Shown: in pieces, positions 25,327-34,126 of the stretch
How the letters are laid out: each line of letters opens with the position of its first letter
Numbering within the stretch: the first letter of the stretch is position 1
Origin: Clostridia bacterium
GTDB lineage: Bacteria > Bacillota > Clostridia > Oscillospirales > CAG-272
Length of the DNA: 36,656 bases
Assembly (NCBI GenBank): GCA_017613355.1
Contig: JAGAEA010000006.1
Span: forward strand, 1 to 36,656
Direction of reading: 5' to 3'
Notes under the pieces: generated by a model
Databases searched by the model: none
Seen by the model: only the letters and a program-made list of their open reading frames with translations
Told to the model about the DNA's origin: nothing
Made by a program: the position numbers and the translations under genes

Positions 25327-25800
25327 TCAATGAAAAACGAGATCGGCGGTTTTTGCGCCGATGAAACGCAAAAGCGCTTCCCTGCCTACCAACAGCTGCG
25401 CGCCGCGCGTTCCCGAACTGACGGTGATTTCATCATATCGGAGTGCCGATTCGTCCACGTAAGTCGGAAACTTTTTCTTCATTCCGATGGGTGAAACGCC
25501 GCCGCGGATGTACCCCGTGAGCGCAAGCAGATCTTTGACGTGTATCATTTCGATTTTTTTGTTTCCCGTAATGGCGGCGGCTCGGCGAAGGTCGATCTCG
25601 GCGGCAACGGGAATACAGAACACCAGTGCGCCGGTTTTGTCGCCCTTGGCAACCAACGTTTTGAACATCCTTTCGGGCGGAAAGCCGAGCGTTTCGGCAA
25701 TGTGCATTCCCGAAAGGTCGTTTTCGTCCACCTCGTATTCGAGCGTCCGATATGGAATTTTCGCGGCGTCCAACATCCGCATTGCATTGGTTTTGGTCAT
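25327..25800 (-). CDS. ybaK: Cys-tRNA(Pro)/Cys-tRNA(Cys) deacylase YbaK
   Basis: Trans-editing enzyme of the YbaK/INS family that removes cysteine wrongly charged on tRNA-Pro. In 157 residues it shows the family lysine region RMFKTLVAKGD, followed by GALVFCIPVAAEIDLRRAA and GYIRGGVSPIGMKKKFPTY, typical of YbaK proteins. It starts four bases after the recN stop with a GGGGA site inside recN. No terminator is visible after it, so read-through into argS is likely. The INS superfamily also contains ProX-type editors; the SPIGMKKKFPTY segment favours YbaK. Confidence 0.93.
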   Translation of the reverse strand: MTKTNAMRMLDAAKIPYRTLEYEVDENDLSGMHIAETLGFPPERMFKTLVAKGDKTGALVFCIPVAAEIDLRRAAAITGNKKIEMIHVKDLLALTGYIRGGVSPIGMKKKFPTYVDESALRYDEITVSSGTRGAQLLVGREALLRFIGAKTADLVFH

Positions 25801-25804
25801 GGTT

Positions 25805-27481
25805 TCAGTTCCCCGCTGTCCGATATTCGTCGATCATTTCCCGTGCGGCTTCACGCTGAACGCGCGTGACCTCGATCCCGCCGAGGATCCGCGCGATCTC
25901 TTCCACGCGGTCGTCGCCCGACAGAATTTCCACATTCGTTTCGGCGCGTCCGTCCCGCTCGGTTTTGCTCACGCGATAGTGCGTGTCGGCGAGCGAGGCG
26001 ATCTGGGCGCTGTGTGTCACGCAAAGGACTTGTGCGTTCTTCGCGGCTTCCATCAGTTTTATGCCGATCTTGCGCGAAGTCTTGCCCGAAACACCCGCGT
26101 CGATCTCGTCGAAAATCACGGTCTCGGCGCCGTCGCGGTCATTGAGAACCGAGCGAAGCGCGAGCATAATGCGGGAAAGTTCGCCGCCCGACGCGATCCG
26201 AACCATTGGCAAAAGCGGTTCGCCCGGGTTGGATGCGATCAGAAATTCAGCGTCGTCGGTACCGTTCGCGTTCGGCTCGCAAGCGGTGAGCTCGATCTCG
26301 AAACGCACCTTCGGCATATCGAGGAACGCAAGCGTTTCCGTCACTTTTTTCGTAATGACTTTCACGCCAGCCGACCGCTTTTCGTGCAAAAGCGCGGCAT
26401 AGTGTTCCACATCGGCGCGCAACCGCTTGCAATCGGCTTCCAACGCGGCGCGTTTTTCGTCCGAACAATCAAGCGAATCCAGCTCGGCGGCGGCGCGGTC
26501 GCGGAACGCGAGTACTTCGGCAACCGTAGCGCCGTACTTTCGCTTCAATTTGGAAATGGCGTCGAGACGCCCTTCCAAGCGGTCGATTCGCGCGGTCGGA
26601 TCTTCGCGGTCGTCATCGGCAAAGCCCGCCACCGTTTCCGCAATGTCAAACAGTTCGCTCTCCGCGCGGTCGAGGCGGTCAAGCAATTCCTCCGCTCCTT
26701 CCACCGTGGAACCGAGCGCGGCGACCGCACTCCTCGCGCGGCGCAAAAGACTCACGGCGGAGACCTTTTCCCCGCCCGAAAGACAACGGTAGGCAAGATC
26801 GGAATTCTGATTGATCTTTTCGAGGTTGAGCAACCGATCACGTTCTTTTTCGGCGGCTTCTTCCTCGCCGTCCCGCAATTTGAGCGCGTCAATGTCCGCA
26901 ATCTGGTATTTCAGCATTTCCCGACGGCGCAAAATTTCGGAAGCGTCACGGGAAAGCAGTTCCCATCGACGGCAGGCTTCGCAATAGTCGTTGTAAACCT
27001 CGCGATAGGCGGAAAGCTCGGCATCCGGCTTGACGTAGGCGTCAACCAACGTAAGATGTGCCGCTTTTTGGAGCATTTTCTGACTGTCCGACTGCCCGTG
27101 AATGCTGACGAGCATTCCCGCAACGCGGCGTTGGATTGCTTGGGTAACGGTTTGACCGTTGAGCCTCGTCTGCGATTTTCCGTCCGCCGTCAGCGTTCGT
27201 TGGATCATTAAAGTAGCGTCCTCGCAGGGAAAGCCCATTTCGGCAAGCGCCCGTAAAACAGGCTCCGAAAGCTCCTCGAAAACGGCGCTCACGGTCGCCT
27301 GTTCCTCTCCCGATCGCACAAGTTCGCGGGACACGCGGTTTCCGAGAAGCAAATTGATGCTGTCCACAAGGAGCGATTTTCCCGCGCCGGTTTCTCCCGT
27401 CAACGCCGAAAAGCCCGCGCGGAAATCCACGTCCGCGCGGCGGATCACGGCAATATTTTCAATGTGTAACGACGTCAGCAT
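25805..27481 (-). CDS. recN: DNA repair protein RecN
   Basis: SMC-like ATPase acting early in double-strand-break repair. The 558-residue length is normal. N-terminal Walker A GETGAGKS sits in FRAGFSALTGETGAGKSLLV. A long coiled-coil middle runs to about residue 390. The ABC signature IASGGELSRIMLALR and Walker B VIFDEIDAGVSG are near the C terminus. The frame is open upstream, but the ATG at 27481 gives the canonical MLTSLHIENIAVI and overlaps the argR stop as TGATG. argR-recN adjacency is the standard Firmicutes order. No LexA-type box was recognised nearby. Confidence 0.96.
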   Translation of the reverse strand: MLTSLHIENIAVIRRADVDFRAGFSALTGETGAGKSLLVDSINLLLGNRVSRELVRSGEEQATVSAVFEELSEPVLRALAEMGFPCEDATLMIQRTLTADGKSQTRLNGQTVTQAIQRRVAGMLVSIHGQSDSQKMLQKAAHLTLVDAYVKPDAELSAYREVYNDYCEACRRWELLSRDASEILRRREMLKYQIADIDALKLRDGEEEAAEKERDRLLNLEKINQNSDLAYRCLSGGEKVSAVSLLRRARSAVAALGSTVEGAEELLDRLDRAESELFDIAETVAGFADDDREDPTARIDRLEGRLDAISKLKRKYGATVAEVLAFRDRAAAELDSLDCSDEKRAALEADCKRLRADVEHYAALLHEKRSAGVKVITKKVTETLAFLDMPKVRFEIELTACEPNANGTDDAEFLIASNPGEPLLPMVRIASGGELSRIMLALRSVLNDRDGAETVIFDEIDAGVSGKTSRKIGIKLMEAAKNAQVLCVTHSAQIASLADTHYRVSKTERDGRAETNVEILSGDDRVEEIARILGGIEVTRVQREAAREMIDEYRTAGN

Positions 27482-27936
27482 CAGATATTTCTCAACAATT
27501 CCTGCACCTGCCCCGAAAAAGCGGCGGCGCATTCTTCATCCTGCATAACGACCAGAATGGTATCGTCCCCCGCGACACAGCCGAGGATCTGCTGATGGTT
27601 CATGTGGTCGATCCCGACCGCCACAGCCTGCGCCATCCCGGGGTAGGTTTTGAGAACAACGAGATTTTGGGCGTTGTTCACCTTTACGATCGAATCCGTC
27701 AGAACCGCGCTGAACTTGACCCCGGGGGCGCTCTCCGCGTGGCGAGGGAGCACATAGCGATAGGTTCCCTTTCCCGTGGTCATTTTAGCGATTTTGAGCT
27801 CGCGGATGTCGCGCGAAACGGTTGCCTGCGTCACGTCGAACCCGTTTTCGCGGAGTCTTTCGATCAGTTCATCCTGCGTTTCGATCTCGTAGCGGGAAAT
27901 CAGCTCCAAAAGCTTTTCCTGTCTGTTTTTTTTCAT
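27481..27936 (-). CDS. argR: Arginine repressor ArgR/AhrC
   Basis: Hexameric arginine-responsive regulator of arginine synthesis and breakdown. In 151 residues the winged HTH has TQDELIERLRENGFDVTQATVSRDIRELKI split over residues ~20-49. The C-terminal arginine-binding domain includes GCVAGDDTILVV. The ATG at 27936 follows AAAGGGG; an in-frame TTG at 27957 overlaps the nadK end but lacks a site. It lies between nadK and recN in the conserved Firmicutes block. It may act as a general chromosomal regulator, since no arginine-synthesis genes are in the window. Confidence 0.95.
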   Translation of the reverse strand: MKKNRQEKLLELISRYEIETQDELIERLRENGFDVTQATVSRDIRELKIAKMTTGKGTYRYVLPRHAESAPGVKFSAVLTDSIVKVNNAQNLVVLKTYPGMAQAVAVGIDHMNHQQILGCVAGDDTILVVMQDEECAAAFSGQVQELLRNI

Positions 27937-27953
27937 GGTGACTGCCCCTTTCT

Positions 27954-28832
27954 TCAAAAATGTGCTTCCCGCATTTTGCGGCAGAGCTTCTGATAGAAAC
28001 CGCTGTCCTTAAAGCGGATCAACTTGGTTTCCAGATCGGATTTGGTAATGCGAACGACCTGATTACGGTACAACTCGAAATTCATCTTCCCGTCCACCGT
28101 GAGGTAAAGCACCTTTTCCCGAACGCAGATGTTTCGGACTTCGAGCGTGGACGCATCCGAAAAGATCAAGGGACGCGCAGCAAAGGAATGGGGACAAATG
28201 GGCGTGACGCAGAAACACGGAACCGAAGGATCCACAATGGCGCCGCCCGCCGACATGGAATAAGCCGTGGAACCCGTCGGCGTTGCAACGATCAAGCCGT
28301 CCGCCCGATAGGTGGTCACGGGAGCCCCGTTTTCCGAGAGCGCAAGGTCGATGATGCGGGAAACCGAACCGTTTGAGATCGTGGCGTCATTGAGCGCATA
28401 GCAAACGGAGCGGGGTTCCCCCTTTTCCGAAAGGAGTTCCACGCGAAGCATCGAGCGCGATTCGATATGGAAATCGTCGGTCAGCAAGCGCGGGAGCAGT
28501 TGCAGTTCGGACGGCTCGATCTCCGCCATAAAGCCCAGTCTGCCGAGGTTGACTCCGAGAATGGGCGTTCCGCGATTCGCCGCACGGCGCGCAGATTCAA
28601 GAATGGTTCCGTCCCCGCCGAGCACCACGATCGCGTCCGCCTCGCCGTAAACGCCGTCAATGGGAAGATAGGTAAATCTTTCGTCGTCGGCGCCCGTCCG
28701 AGCAAGTTTTTCGCGGTTGAAAGAAGCGATCAGAATTTCTCCGCCCGCTTCCAGAAGCGTTTGCGCGATCTTCTTTGCCACTTCCGTCTTTTCCGGAATA
28801 TTGAAATTGGTAATCAACGCAAATTTTTTCAT
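27954..28832 (-). CDS. nadK: NAD kinase
   Basis: Phosphorylates NAD to NADP; 292 residues. It shows GGDGT (72-76) in VVLGGDGTILESARR, NLGRLGFMAEI, ALNDATISNGS, and DGLIVATPTGSTAYSMSAGG, the core NAD-kinase motifs. Two adjacent ATGs (28835 and 28832) overlap the tlyA stop in ATGATG; the second has the GGAG site at about 8 bases and is used here. The reading frame upstream belongs to tlyA in another frame. It is part of the tlyA-nadK-argR-recN block. Confidence 0.95.
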   Translation of the reverse strand: MKKFALITNFNIPEKTEVAKKIAQTLLEAGGEILIASFNREKLARTGADDERFTYLPIDGVYGEADAIVVLGGDGTILESARRAANRGTPILGVNLGRLGFMAEIEPSELQLLPRLLTDDFHIESRSMLRVELLSEKGEPRSVCYALNDATISNGSVSRIIDLALSENGAPVTTYRADGLIVATPTGSTAYSMSAGGAIVDPSVPCFCVTPICPHSFAARPLIFSDASTLEVRNICVREKVLYLTVDGKMNFELYRNQVVRITKSDLETKLIRFKDSGFYQKLCRKMREAHF

Positions 28833-29620
28833 CATCTTTTCTCCTTTTCCGTAACTGCCGCAACCAAATCGCTCCCCACTTCGGGCAGATCGTCCGATAA
28901 ACGGAAGCGAACCAAAAACTCGCGGTTTCCGTCGCCGCCCTCGATCGGGGACGGGATCAGCCCCACAGGGTGTAATCCGGCTTCTCTGCCCGAGGACAGG
29001 ACGCGCTCCACGGCGAAACGATGTGAACACGGGTCTTTGACGATCCCGCCTTTTCCGATCCTTTCCCGACCGACCTCGAACTGCGGCTTGACAAGGCAAA
29101 CGGCGTCTCCGCTCGGCGTGAGCAGTTCGGGAAAACGCGGAATGATATAGGTCGCCGAAATGAACGACACGTCCATCACGATCAACGAAACCCGACCGCC
29201 GATCGTTTCCGCCGTCAGATCGCGGGCATTGCAGCGTTCCAAAGAGCGCACGCGCGGGTCGTCCCGCAATTTCGCGGCAAGCTGACCTTCCCCCGCGTCC
29301 ACGGCGCAAACGCATTTCGCGCCGCGCTGCAAAAGGCAATCGGTAAAGCCGCCCGTCGAAGCGCCGATGTCGAGCGCGGAACGCCCAGAAACGTCCAATC
29401 CGAACGCGTCAAGCGCCGCTTCGAGCTTCAAACCGCCGCGCCCCACGTAGGGCATCCGTTCCGAAACGGTAATTTCTCCAGCGGCATCTTCCGGCAATTC
29501 TTCCGAGGCTTTTCGAATCGGAGAGCCGTTCCGCGTGACCGTACCGTCGTCAATCAACCGTTTTGCCCGACTGCGGCTCGACGCAAACCCGTGAGCCACC
29601 AGCCAAACGTCCGCTCTCAT
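28832..29620 (-). CDS. tlyA: TlyA family 16S/23S rRNA methyltransferase
   Basis: S4-domain methyltransferase; relatives 2'-O-methylate cytidines of 16S and 23S rRNA (the hemolysin name is historical). Of 262 residues, 1-60 form the S4 RNA-binding domain (RADVWLVAHGFASSRSRAKR). The Rossmann domain follows with YVGRGGLKLEAAL, motif I ALDIGASTGGFTDC (82-95) and DVSFIS. The ATG at 29620 overlaps the stop of the PAP2 gene (ATGA) with a weak ribosome site, implying coupling. The upstream open frame is an artefact of another gene. Both the S4 and methyltransferase domains are intact. Confidence 0.94.
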   Translation of the reverse strand: MRADVWLVAHGFASSRSRAKRLIDDGTVTRNGSPIRKASEELPEDAAGEITVSERMPYVGRGGLKLEAALDAFGLDVSGRSALDIGASTGGFTDCLLQRGAKCVCAVDAGEGQLAAKLRDDPRVRSLERCNARDLTAETIGGRVSLIVMDVSFISATYIIPRFPELLTPSGDAVCLVKPQFEVGRERIGKGGIVKDPCSHRFAVERVLSSGREAGLHPVGLIPSPIEGGDGNREFLVRFRLSDDLPEVGSDLVAAVTEKEKR

Positions 29621-30096
29621 CCGACTTTCACGGCAAAGCCCGGGATCAGCGAGAGCAGCAGCGCCGAAGCAAGCCCGATGGCAAAACCGACCGCAACCTG
29701 CGCGAGCGTGTGCCCGAGCATGGTCTGAAATCGCTTTCCGTCCTCGGGAGCGGGTTCTCTGCCTTCCTCCACCATGCGATTGAGAAAGCGGGAGTGACGA
29801 CCCGATTCCAACCGTACCGCCATAGCGTCGGTCATAACGACGATTGCGATCATTCCCGTAATAATCGGGAGCGGCGATCCCGTACCATGGGTAACGACGA
29901 GAGAAGTCGTCAGTCCCACGGCTGCCGCCGTATGCGCGCTCGGCATCCCGCCCGAGCCGAATAGCATGGCGCGAAGCGTCCATTTACGCTCCTTGAAAAC
30001 ACCGGTAAAAAGTTTGGCGATCTGGGAGATTCCCCACCCCGCAAACGTACTCCAAAACCAATAATTTTTCATAAAGTTCAAAAAAAACTCCTTCAT
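29617..30096 (-). CDS. Divergent PAP2 family membrane protein (YuiD-like)
   Basis: Integral membrane protein of 159 residues with three to four hydrophobic helices. The core motif GSGGMPSAHTAAAVGL is that of the divergent PAP2/acid-phosphatase-like family (B. subtilis YuiD is about the same size). A second conserved stretch is MTDAMAVRLESGRHS, and the C terminus is ALLLSLIPGFAVKVG. Three starts are possible; the ATG at 30096 has GGAG at 8 bases, while 30114 (ATGA overlap with ispA) has no site. Its place between ispA and tlyA makes a prenyl-phosphate substrate plausible, but no substrate is proven for the family. Confidence 0.85.
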   Translation of the reverse strand: MKEFFLNFMKNYWFWSTFAGWGISQIAKLFTGVFKERKWTLRAMLFGSGGMPSAHTAAAVGLTTSLVVTHGTGSPLPIITGMIAIVVMTDAMAVRLESGRHSRFLNRMVEEGREPAPEDGKRFQTMLGHTLAQVAVGFAIGLASALLLSLIPGFAVKVG

Positions 30097-30110
30097 CGTC
30101 AATGCTCCGT

Positions 30111-31001
30111 TCATTTTTTTCGGGCGGCAAGCCATTTGGCGATCGCTTCAAGCGTTTCGGAATTCGGAAACGCGCGGATCGCGTCGATCGCGTCGGCAGT
30201 CAGTCTGTCCGCGTAGAACTGCGCTTCTTCCACGTCATAGAAAGAAAGAAACGTGTTCTTCCCATGCTCACCGTCAACACCCGTTCGCTTGCCGATCGTT
30301 TTCTCGTCGCCTGTGCGGTCGAGGATGTCGTCCACGATCTGGAAGGCAAGACCGATCTTTTCCGCATAGGTGACCACTTTTTCCATAGCACCGTCTTGCA
30401 GGGAAATTCCCGCCGCGAGCGCTCCGAGAACGCAGGCGGCGCCGATCAGCGCGCCCGTTTTGAGAGAATGGAGCTTCAAAAGCTCCTCGGGAGAGAGCTT
30501 GCGATGTTCTCCCTCCATATCCATCATCTGCCCGCCGATCATTCCGTATCTTCCCGCGCTCGACGCGAGGTAGGCGGTTGCGATCACGGCGATCTCCGCG
30601 GTAACGGCGGTATTGGTGGCGGTCGCCTCGAAAGCGCCCGTGAGAAGTGCGTCGCCCGCAAGGAGCGCGACCGCTTCCCCGTAAACTTTATGGTTGGTCG
30701 GCTTGCCGCGGCGCAAATCGTCGTTATCCATGCAAGGCAAGTCGTCGTGGATCAGCGAGTAGGTGTGGATCATTTCCACAGCGCAGGCGAACGGAAGCGC
30801 CGCCTTGTCGCGCCCGCCGAACATTCTGCAAAACTCCAACGTCAGCACCGGGCGAATGCGTTTCCCGCCCGCAAACAGACTGTACCGTTCGGCATCGAGC
30901 AGTTTTTTCAGATCAACGTCCTCGGTGTAGTATTGCCGAAGCGCGTGCTCGGTCATCGTTGCGTCGCGGTCAAGGATCAGCCGCAGGGTCTCCTCGGTCA
31001 T
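30111..31001 (-). CDS. ispA: Farnesyl/geranyl diphosphate synthase
   Basis: Trans-prenyltransferase that condenses IPP with DMAPP and GPP to make FPP for undecaprenyl and quinone lipids. In 296 residues it has GGKRIRP (substrate binding), the first aspartate-rich motif DDLPCMDNDD (86-95) with RRGKPTNHK, KTGALI, and the second aspartate motif DDILD near 222. Length and motif spacing match bacterial IspA. The ATG overlaps the xseB stop (ATGA) with a GGGGAGG site. Typically xseA-xseB-ispA-dxs-tlyA run together; here dxs is absent. Confidence 0.95.
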   Translation of the reverse strand: MTEETLRLILDRDATMTEHALRQYYTEDVDLKKLLDAERYSLFAGGKRIRPVLTLEFCRMFGGRDKAALPFACAVEMIHTYSLIHDDLPCMDNDDLRRGKPTNHKVYGEAVALLAGDALLTGAFEATATNTAVTAEIAVIATAYLASSAGRYGMIGGQMMDMEGEHRKLSPEELLKLHSLKTGALIGAACVLGALAAGISLQDGAMEKVVTYAEKIGLAFQIVDDILDRTGDEKTIGKRTGVDGEHGKNTFLSFYDVEEAQFYADRLTADAIDAIRAFPNSETLEAIAKWLAARKK

Positions 31002-31243
31002 TCCGCGTCCTCCCCGTCGGTTCCGAAATCGGTCAAAGCGACGCTTCCGTCCATACGAAGGGACAGCTGTTTCACCTTTTGTTCCGCGCGTTCGAGCGTT
31101 TCGGTGCAGGTGCGGACGAGTTTGATCCCTTCCTCGTAGAGTTTGAGCGAACGGTCGAGACCTTCCGTTCCGCCGTCGAGCGCGCGGACGATCTCTTCCA
31201 GCCTTTGCATGGAAGCTTCGAAATCAGGTTGTTTGGTTGCCAT
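30998..31243 (-). CDS. xseB: Exonuclease VII small subunit
   Basis: Small helical subunit (81 residues) of the XseAB single-strand exonuclease. [18 protein letters not shown] and [16 protein letters not shown] match the family hairpin of two helices. The start (ATG 31243, GGAGG at 8 bases) lies inside the 3' end of xseA, overlapping it by 20 bases, which couples subunit synthesis. The C-terminal tail (about 65-81) is acidic and unconserved. Confidence 0.95.
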   Translation of the reverse strand: MATKQPDFEASMQRLEEIVRALDGGTEGLDRSLKLYEEGIKLVRTCTETLERAEQKVKQLSLRMDGSVALTDFGTDGEDAE

Positions 31244-32474
31244 GAATTGCGACCTCCTTTTCAGTTTCGCCGCCCGTGACCGTAGCGTTCACGGTTCCGT
31301 CGGCAAATCGGATGTTCAGTTCATCCCCCGTGCGGATGGCTTTCGCCGAGGTGACCACTTTGCCGTTCTTCCCCACCGCCGCATAGCCGCGCGAGAGAAC
31401 GCGAAGCGGACTTAAAGCATCCAGCGACGCCGACGCCTTGGAAAGCGAATTCTTTTTGCGTTCGATCCCGATTTGAACGGTTCCCGAAAGACGGTTTTCC
31501 AAATCGGAAAGCCGCATACGGACGGGATCGAGCAAAAGTTCCGGACGGGCAAGCGAGCGGGACGCCGCAAGCTGTTCGAGATAGCGGCGATCCCCCGCGA
31601 GTTTCTGCGAGATCAAATGCTCCAAGCGATAGCCTGCCGAGAGGAAGTTCCCGATAAGCTCGGAACGGTCTGGAACGGCGAGTTCCGCGGCTGCGGACGG
31701 CGTCGGCGCGCGCAGGTCGGCAACGAAATCGCAAATGGTGAAGTCCACCTCGTGCCCCACCGCCGAAATCACGGGGATCGTGCAATCGGCGACCGTGCGG
31801 GCAAGCGTTTCATCGTTGAATGCCCAAAGGTCCTCTGTGGAGCCGCCCCCGCGCCCGATGATGATAACGTCGGCAAGATCGTAATTCTGAAAGAACAACA
31901 GCCCCGCGATCAACTGTTCCACCGCGCCGTCACCCTGCACGGCGGCGGGAAACAGGAGCATTTCGGCGCAGGGATAGCGCCTGCCGAGAATATTCCGGAT
32001 GTCCTGCACCGCCGCGCCCGTGGGGGACGTGATGACCCCGACGCGCTTCGGAAATTTCGGAACCGGCTTTTTGCGGGCGGGATCGAAAAGACCTTCCGCT
32101 TCCAACCTGCGGCGCAGTTGCTCGAATTGCAGAGCGAGCGCTCCCGCACCGTCCGGTTGAACGTCGTTGACGTAAATCTGATATTGTCCGCCCGCCGTGT
32201 AGACCGAAACGCGACCCGAAACGATCACGCGCATCCCGTCCTCGGGACGGAAGCGCAGCTTCATCGCCTGTCCGCGAAACATGACCGCACGAACCTGACT
32301 GTCGGGGTCTTTCAGGGTAAAATACAAATGCCCCGACTGCGGCGCGGAAAAATTGGAAATCTCCCCGCGAACGAGAACATTCGACAGCACGCGATCCCCG
32401 TCTATCTGCATCCGCAGATATTCATTGAGCTGTGTGACCGAAAGAGGATCCCGCGTCGATTGCGAACCGACCAT
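31224..32474 (-). CDS. xseA: Exonuclease VII large subunit
   Basis: Catalytic subunit of ExoVII, degrading single-stranded DNA in both directions. In 416 residues the N-terminal OB domain (about 10-105) has [10 protein letters not shown] and GHLYFTLKD. The catalytic core shows [39 protein letters not shown] and [19 protein letters not shown], all conserved in the family. The coiled region and C terminus include [13 protein letters not shown]. The ATG at 32474 overlaps the stop of the TsaD-like gene as TGATG and follows AAAGGAG; a longer upstream frame is not used. xseB overlaps its end. Confidence 0.96.
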   Translation of the reverse strand: MVGSQSTRDPLSVTQLNEYLRMQIDGDRVLSNVLVRGEISNFSAPQSGHLYFTLKDPDSQVRAVMFRGQAMKLRFRPEDGMRVIVSGRVSVYTAGGQYQIYVNDVQPDGAGALALQFEQLRRRLEAEGLFDPARKKPVPKFPKRVGVITSPTGAAVQDIRNILGRRYPCAEMLLFPAAVQGDGAVEQLIAGLLFFQNYDLADVIIIGRGGGSTEDLWAFNDETLARTVADCTIPVISAVGHEVDFTICDFVADLRAPTPSAAAELAVPDRSELIGNFLSAGYRLEHLISQKLAGDRRYLEQLAASRSLARPELLLDPVRMRLSDLENRLSGTVQIGIERKKNSLSKASASLDALSPLRVLSRGYAAVGKNGKVVTSAKAIRTGDELNIRFADGTVNATVTGGETEKEVAIHGNQTT

Positions 32475-33427
32475 CAGACCGTTTCTCCTTTCTCGTGTGC
32501 CCGCCGGCAGAGCAAAGCGATCCCCGCCGCGTTGTCGGCGGAAAGATCCGGCTCGGCGAAATAGGTGTCGGCGCGGGTGCAAAGCCGTTCCCGGAGCATA
32601 CGGTTGCTCATCACACCCCCCGCATACACGATCGGGGTTTCGGGATACAATCCGTCAACGCCCGCGGTCACGCGTTCCAGCGTTTTTGCCGTAAACTCCA
32701 TGACGAACGCGCTTACAAGCGCAGGATCGCGGGTCTTTTCCCACAATTTCGCCGCGAGATTTTCAAGACCCGAAAAATGGCAGACCGTCCCCGAAACCGA
32801 AACGCGGGGAGCGGGAATTTGCTTTGCGTTTTCCGACGCGAGACGTTCCATTTCCCTGCCGCAGGGAAATCGAAGTCCCATCATCACGCCCACGCGGTCG
32901 ATTGCCTGACCCGCGTGCAGATCGGCGGTCCCGCCGATGATATCCGCGTCAAACCCGACCGAACGCGGCGAGACCGACAAAACCTCTGTCGTACCGCCCG
33001 AAACGTGGAACGCGACAAACGGACGTTCGGTCAGATGCCATGCACCCGCCGAAGCGATCGCCGCCATGATGTGCCCTTCCTGATGGGCAAAGCGGAAAAC
33101 GGGGACGTTCAAGGGCACCGACAGCGATTTTGCCGCCGCCACCCCCGCGAGAAAACAAGGCATATAGGAATCCTCGGCGCGGCGCGGACGTTCCGAAACG
33201 CCCACAGCCACCGTCTCCCATCCGATAAGGGTTTCGCGAAGCGCGTCCATCGCCTCGGGCAGATTGCGCAAGTGAGCAAATACCGCATCGCTCTGGCGCA
33301 AACCGCGTTCGCCGTCCTTCACGGGAAGCGGAATGTGAACGTTGGCAAGGATCTTCCCTTCTTCGTCGCAGGCGGCGCAGGAAGTGGTATAGTTGCTGGT
33401 GTCGATCCCGACGAAACAGCGTTTCAT
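32474..33427 (-). CDS. TsaD/Kae1-like protein (peptidase M22 family)
   Basis: ASKHA-fold protein of 317 residues related to TsaD, the tRNA t6A-modifying enzyme. It shows a phosphate-1 region [11 protein letters not shown], a metal-binding HQEGH (115-119) equivalent to the TsaD Hx[12 protein letters not shown], and the C-terminal [15 protein letters not shown]. It is shorter than true TsaD (usually about 330-345) and lies in the nusB-xseA locus instead of with tsaB/tsaE. I therefore read it as a paralogue, not the housekeeping enzyme, which should be encoded elsewhere. The ATG overlaps the nusB stop (ATGA). Family is secure, function uncertain. Confidence 0.85.
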   Translation of the reverse strand: MKRCFVGIDTSNYTTSCAACDEEGKILANVHIPLPVKDGERGLRQSDAVFAHLRNLPEAMDALRETLIGWETVAVGVSERPRRAEDSYMPCFLAGVAAAKSLSVPLNVPVFRFAHQEGHIMAAIASAGAWHLTERPFVAFHVSGGTTEVLSVSPRSVGFDADIIGGTADLHAGQAIDRVGVMMGLRFPCGREMERLASENAKQIPAPRVSVSGTVCHFSGLENLAAKLWEKTRDPALVSAFVMEFTAKTLERVTAGVDGLYPETPIVYAGGVMSNRMLRERLCTRADTYFAEPDLSADNAAGIALLCRRAHEKGETV

Positions 33428-33849
33428 TTCGAAGCGCGCTCGGCGGTCAGCTCGTCCTTTGCGCCGTTGAGAATACCGTTTACAAACGCGCGGGCTTTTT
33501 CGTCGTCGTATTTTTTGACAAGCTCGATCGCCTCGTTGATCGCCACGCGATCGGGAATATCATTCCGCTCGCTCATTTCATAAATCGCGAGGCGCAGGAT
33601 GTTGCGGGTCACGGGAGCGATGCGCCCGATCGACCAGCCGTGGGAAAGACGCGAAATTCTCTCGTCGATCCCCTCTTTTTTCGCAAGCACACCGAAATAG
33701 ACGTCGCGGATATATTCGTCCTCTGCGAAATCGCGATCCTCGACCGCGAGCGCATAGATGCTCTCGGGCGCTTTATCGGCGTGATATTCGGTTTCAAAAA
33801 GCAGAAAAAGCGCCTGCTCTCTGGCTTCTTTTCTTGTAATTGCGGGCAT
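33424..33849 (-). CDS. nusB: Transcription antitermination factor NusB
   Basis: RNA-binding factor that with NusE/S10 promotes antitermination on rRNA operons. In 141 residues it has the arginine-rich N terminus ITRKEAREQALFLLFE and the conserved C-terminal helices RLAIYEMSERNDIPDRVAINEAIELVKKY and FVNGILN in separate blocks. The ATG follows AAAGGA. A consensus promoter at 33923-33951 and a GC-rich leader hairpin precede it. It is the first gene of the long chain ending at yebC. Confidence 0.96.
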   Translation of the reverse strand: MPAITRKEAREQALFLLFETEYHADKAPESIYALAVEDRDFAEDEYIRDVYFGVLAKKEGIDERISRLSHGWSIGRIAPVTRNILRLAIYEMSERNDIPDRVAINEAIELVKKYDDEKARAFVNGILNGAKDELTAERASK

Positions 33850-33874
33850 ATTCCCATTCCTTTCCGAATGCTTC

Positions 33875-33890
33875 GCGCGCGGACGCGCGC
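33875..33890 (-). promoter_or_regulatory. GC-rich leader hairpin before nusB
   Basis: Perfect GCGCGC/GCGCGC inverted repeat (33875-33880 and 33885-33890, 4-base loop) inside the predicted 5' leader of the nusB operon, about 26 bases before the ATG. It has no T run, so it is not a standard terminator. Confidence 0.5.
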
Positions 33891-33922
33891 AGAAACACTT
33901 ACCACCTTGTATAATCTAATCT

Positions 33923-33951
33923 ATTATACACTGCTTCCGCCGAAAAGTCAA
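33923..33951 (-). promoter_or_regulatory. sigma-A promoter of the nusB operon
   Basis: Minus-strand TTGACT (33946-33951), 17 bp, TATAAT (33923-33928), giving a leader of about 67 nt. The -10 forms an inverted repeat with a TATAAT at 33910-33915 on the plus strand, but that one lacks a -35. Confidence 0.88.
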
Positions 33952-34062
33952 CAGAAAAAATGAATATTCATCAATTTTTATACATTTTGGAGCTGTGCTC
34001 CGTTTCTCCGTCCTTTCCGCGCGCCGATTTGTTACTTTTTTTCAAATTCTGCCGCATTTCCC

Positions 34063-34091
34063 TTGAAATGGAAAGAATAATGTGATAAACT
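34063..34091 (+). promoter_or_regulatory. Probable promoter of the surface module
   Basis: TTGAAA (34063-34068), 17 bp, TAAACT (34086-34091), 35 bases before the ATG at 34127. The -10 is weaker than others in the window. Confidence 0.65.
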
Positions 34092-34126
34092 GATGCAAAC
34101 ACTATCTTTCGGACGGAGAGACGGAC

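Noticed and set aside
28835-29339. Upstream in-frame extension of nadK
   Set aside because: The extension reads tlyA in the wrong frame; the GGAG site and family N terminus place the start at 28832.
33961-33970. TGAATATTCA palindrome upstream of the nusB promoter
   Set aside because: A 10-bp AT-rich palindrome in an AT-rich intergenic stretch is expected by chance; no second copy noticed.
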